Program-made: the position numbers and the translations under genes
The notes under the pieces: generated by a model
Databases searched by the model: none
Told to the model about the DNA's origin: nothing
What the model saw: the letters and a program-made list of their open reading frames with translations, nothing else
Shown here: positions 62,780 through 64,000 of the stretch, one piece after another
Position numbering within the stretch: the first letter of the stretch is position 1
Layout: every line of letters begins with the position of its first letter
Source of the DNA: Clostridium cadaveris
GTDB lineage: Bacteria; Bacillota; Clostridia; Clostridiales; Clostridiaceae
Assembly (NCBI RefSeq): GCF_020911725.1
Contig: NZ_CP076620.1
Location: 381,001-445,000 of the forward strand
Direction of reading: 5' to 3'
DNA length: 64,000 nt

Positions 62780-63232
62780 ATGAAGAAATTTTTAAAAGAA
62801 CATTATAAAATCATTTTAGTGTTAGGCTGGATGCTTATAATATTTTTATTCTCTGCAACTCCGGGAGAGGAATCTTCAAAGCAGAGTCAGTTAGTTATTG
62901 ATGTATTAACTACATTAGGAATAAATGTAGAAGGAACATTTGGAGAATTTGCAAGTTTTGTAGTGAGAAAGAGCGCTCATATGACAGAGTATTTTATTCT
63001 ATGTGGGCTAGTATATAATGCTATTAAAGATAAATTTAAATGTTTAAAAGTATTCCTTTATCCTTTGGTAATAAGTTTTCTGTATGCATGTACTGATGAG
63101 TTTCACCAGTATTTTGTGCCAGGAAGAGCAGGTGCATTTAAAGATGTAATGATAGACACTACAGGAGCTGCTATATTTATTCTAGGGCTGTTTATAATTA
63201 AGACTATAAAGAATAAGAGTAAGGATAGTTAA
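62780..63232 (+). CDS. VanZ-family membrane protein
   Basis: 150 residues from ATG 62780; the ATG two codons before it is too close to GGAGG. Four membrane segments, with KSAHMTEYFILCGLVYN near residue 59 and the VanZ signature TDEFHQYFVPGRAGAFKDVM near 102. VanZ-like proteins lower glycopeptide or lipoglycopeptide sensitivity by an unclear mechanism, but many homologs are housekeeping. It follows a GNAT gene and may be cotranscribed. Confidence 0.88.
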   Translation: MKKFLKEHYKIILVLGWMLIIFLFSATPGEESSKQSQLVIDVLTTLGINVEGTFGEFASFVVRKSAHMTEYFILCGLVYNAIKDKFKCLKVFLYPLVISFLYACTDEFHQYFVPGRAGAFKDVMIDTTGAAIFILGLFIIKTIKNKSKDS

Positions 63233-63258
63233 AAGTTATCTAGTGAAGAGATAAGAGT
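63227..63258 (+). repeat. Dispersed 34-nt repeat, copy 5
   Basis: AGTTAAAAGTTATCTAGTGA then AGAGATAAGAG spans the vanZ stop codon. It aligns with the copies at 36567 and 56450. Confidence 0.45.
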
Positions 63259-63348
63259 TTGGCAGAGAAAAACGATTGTGGGTGTTTTGATTTTAACTTC
63301 AATTTTATATTGTTTTTGGTGAAAAATTGTATAGATAAGAAATATAAA

Positions 63349-63398
63349 AAGAGAGTAGATAAATTTGCTTTTTTACAAATTAATCTACTCTTTTTCAT
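63349..63398. terminator. Bidirectional terminator
   Basis: AAAGAGAGTAGAT / ATCTACTCTTTTT arms, extended by AAATTTG / CAAATT toward the loop, between convergent vanZ and cls. Confidence 0.75.
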
Positions 63399-63453
63399 TT
63401 GAATTGTTTCTAAATTTTTAAATTTAAATCCACACCTCAGTTCTTTGCTCTTG

Positions 63454-64000
63454 CTATAAAATAGCTGAAAAAATTCTAGCTATGCTTTCTATCATTTGCT
63501 GTAATTTATTTGATGAATTAAATTCTTCTGAAGTCATTTTACGGCTGTTTTCTAAATCCACAAAGAAATCATTGTCTAAAAGTTTAGTGGTTTCTGAATC
63601 ATATATTATTGAGTTTATTTCATAATTTAGTTCATAGCTTCTGATATCCATATTTGCAGTTCCTAAAGAAGATATAAGCCCATCAATAGTTATAGTTTTG
63701 CTATGCAGAAAACCGGAATTTTTATAACCATAAACTTCAGCACCGCAGTCCACAAGCTCAGATAAATAAGTCTTTGAAGCCAGAAATACTGTAATGTGGT
63801 CTGGAACCGATGGAACTATTAACTTGATTTTCACACCACTAAGGGCCGCGACTTTAAGAGCTTCAATGATACTCTCAGGAGGCACAAAGTAAGGTGTTTC
63901 TATGTAAATATGATCTTTTGCCATATAAATAAGTCTTAAAATAGATTGCATTATAGAGGAATAAGGAGAGTTAGGACCGCTCACGGCAAGCTGCATGGCA
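63454..64000 (-). CDS. cls: Cardiolipin synthase, C-terminal part (5' end cut by window)
   Basis: About 182 residues, continuing open past base 64000; the ATG near the edge is internal. It contains the second phospholipase D HKD half: FLHSKTITIDGLISSLGTAN with His, Lys and Asp, and DIRSYELNYEIN. SGPNSPYSSIMQSI is the linker typical of bacterial cardiolipin synthases. It joins two phosphatidylglycerol molecules at the membrane. The stop and C-terminal sequence are complete. Confidence 0.92.
   Translation of the reverse strand, partial: AMQLAVSGPNSPYSSIMQSILRLIYMAKDHIYIETPYFVPPESIIEALKVAALSGVKIKLIVPSVPDHITVFLASKTYLSELVDCGAEVYGYKNSGFLHSKTITIDGLISSLGTANMDIRSYELNYEINSIIYDSETTKLLDNDFFVDLENSRKMTSEEFNSSNKLQQMIESIARIFSAIL

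Noticed and set aside
62774..63232. VanZ gene as evidence for a glycopeptide-resistance cluster
   Set aside because: No vanHAX, vanR or vanS genes are present; lone VanZ homologs are common in Firmicutes.

Overview
The base composition (roughly 30% G+C), strong AGGAGG-type ribosome binding sites, A/T-ending codons and gene content point to a low-GC, spore-forming anaerobic Firmicute, most likely a Clostridium in the broad sense. Supporting genes are asrABC, AgcS and PRD/PTS systems, ThiW, a spore-type Cys-rich DUF11 protein next to uvsE, a DUF1659/DUF2922 pair and TcaA- and MucBP-type surface proteins. It reads as ordinary chromosome: no phage, transposase, CRISPR array, rRNA or tRNA was seen. 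Both ends cut genes (a PutP-like symporter at 1 and a cardiolipin synthase at 64000).

Layout. 1-5.7 kb: Na+/solute symporter divergent from a LysR regulator, UMF1-type MFS carrier, M42 aminopeptidase, histidine phosphatase and a 42-aa peptide. 5.8-11.5 kb: short cis-prenyltransferase, two related membrane-anchored proteins, AgcS alanine carrier and an aldose-epimerase-like protein. 11.5-14.9 kb: thiamine salvage operon thiE-thiW-thiM-HAD-thiamine-binding protein behind a TPP riboswitch. 15-20.9 kb: ECF sigma/DUF4179 anti-sigma pair, TerB-like protein, DMT exporter, phosphoesterase and oxidoreductase. 21-28.3 kb: two PRD antiterminators, PTS IICB and separate IIA, a MarR/flavodoxin pair and an FMN alpha-hydroxy-acid oxidase family protein. 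28.6-36.5 kb: mostly small membrane-anchored proteins of unknown function, plus a MucBP wall protein and an amidase. 36.6-42.8 kb: pyroglutamyl peptidase, three tandem M42 genes and an EAL protein. 43.6-49.5 kb: membrane protein, phosphodiesterase, TcaA-like protein, Cys-rich spore-type protein and uvsE. 49.6-55.2 kb: mnmA, then a cobalamin riboswitch and btuFCD-like transporter, and a CPBP protease. 55.2-64 kb: DUF1659/DUF2922, asrABC, amino-acid ABC transporter, GNAT, VanZ and cls.

Cooperation. The TPP and B12 riboswitches tie cofactor uptake and salvage to supply. The PTS IICB lacks its own IIA, and the nearby crr-type IIA probably serves it. Pyroglutamyl peptidase and the M42 cluster suggest peptide use, with amino-acid carriers elsewhere in the window.

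Most unusual observations: (1) the third tandem M42 protein has lost nearly all metal and catalytic residues; (2) an unannotated minus-strand transcript of about 115 nt, with promoter, three hairpins and terminator, is predicted near 42.9 kb; (3) four DnaA boxes cluster within 132 bp at 43.4-43.55 kb although no dnaA is present; (4) a degenerate 34-nt repeat lies in several 3' intergenic regions; (5) a T-box-like attenuator precedes thiW. All of these come from reading the sequence by eye; no database search or folding program was run.
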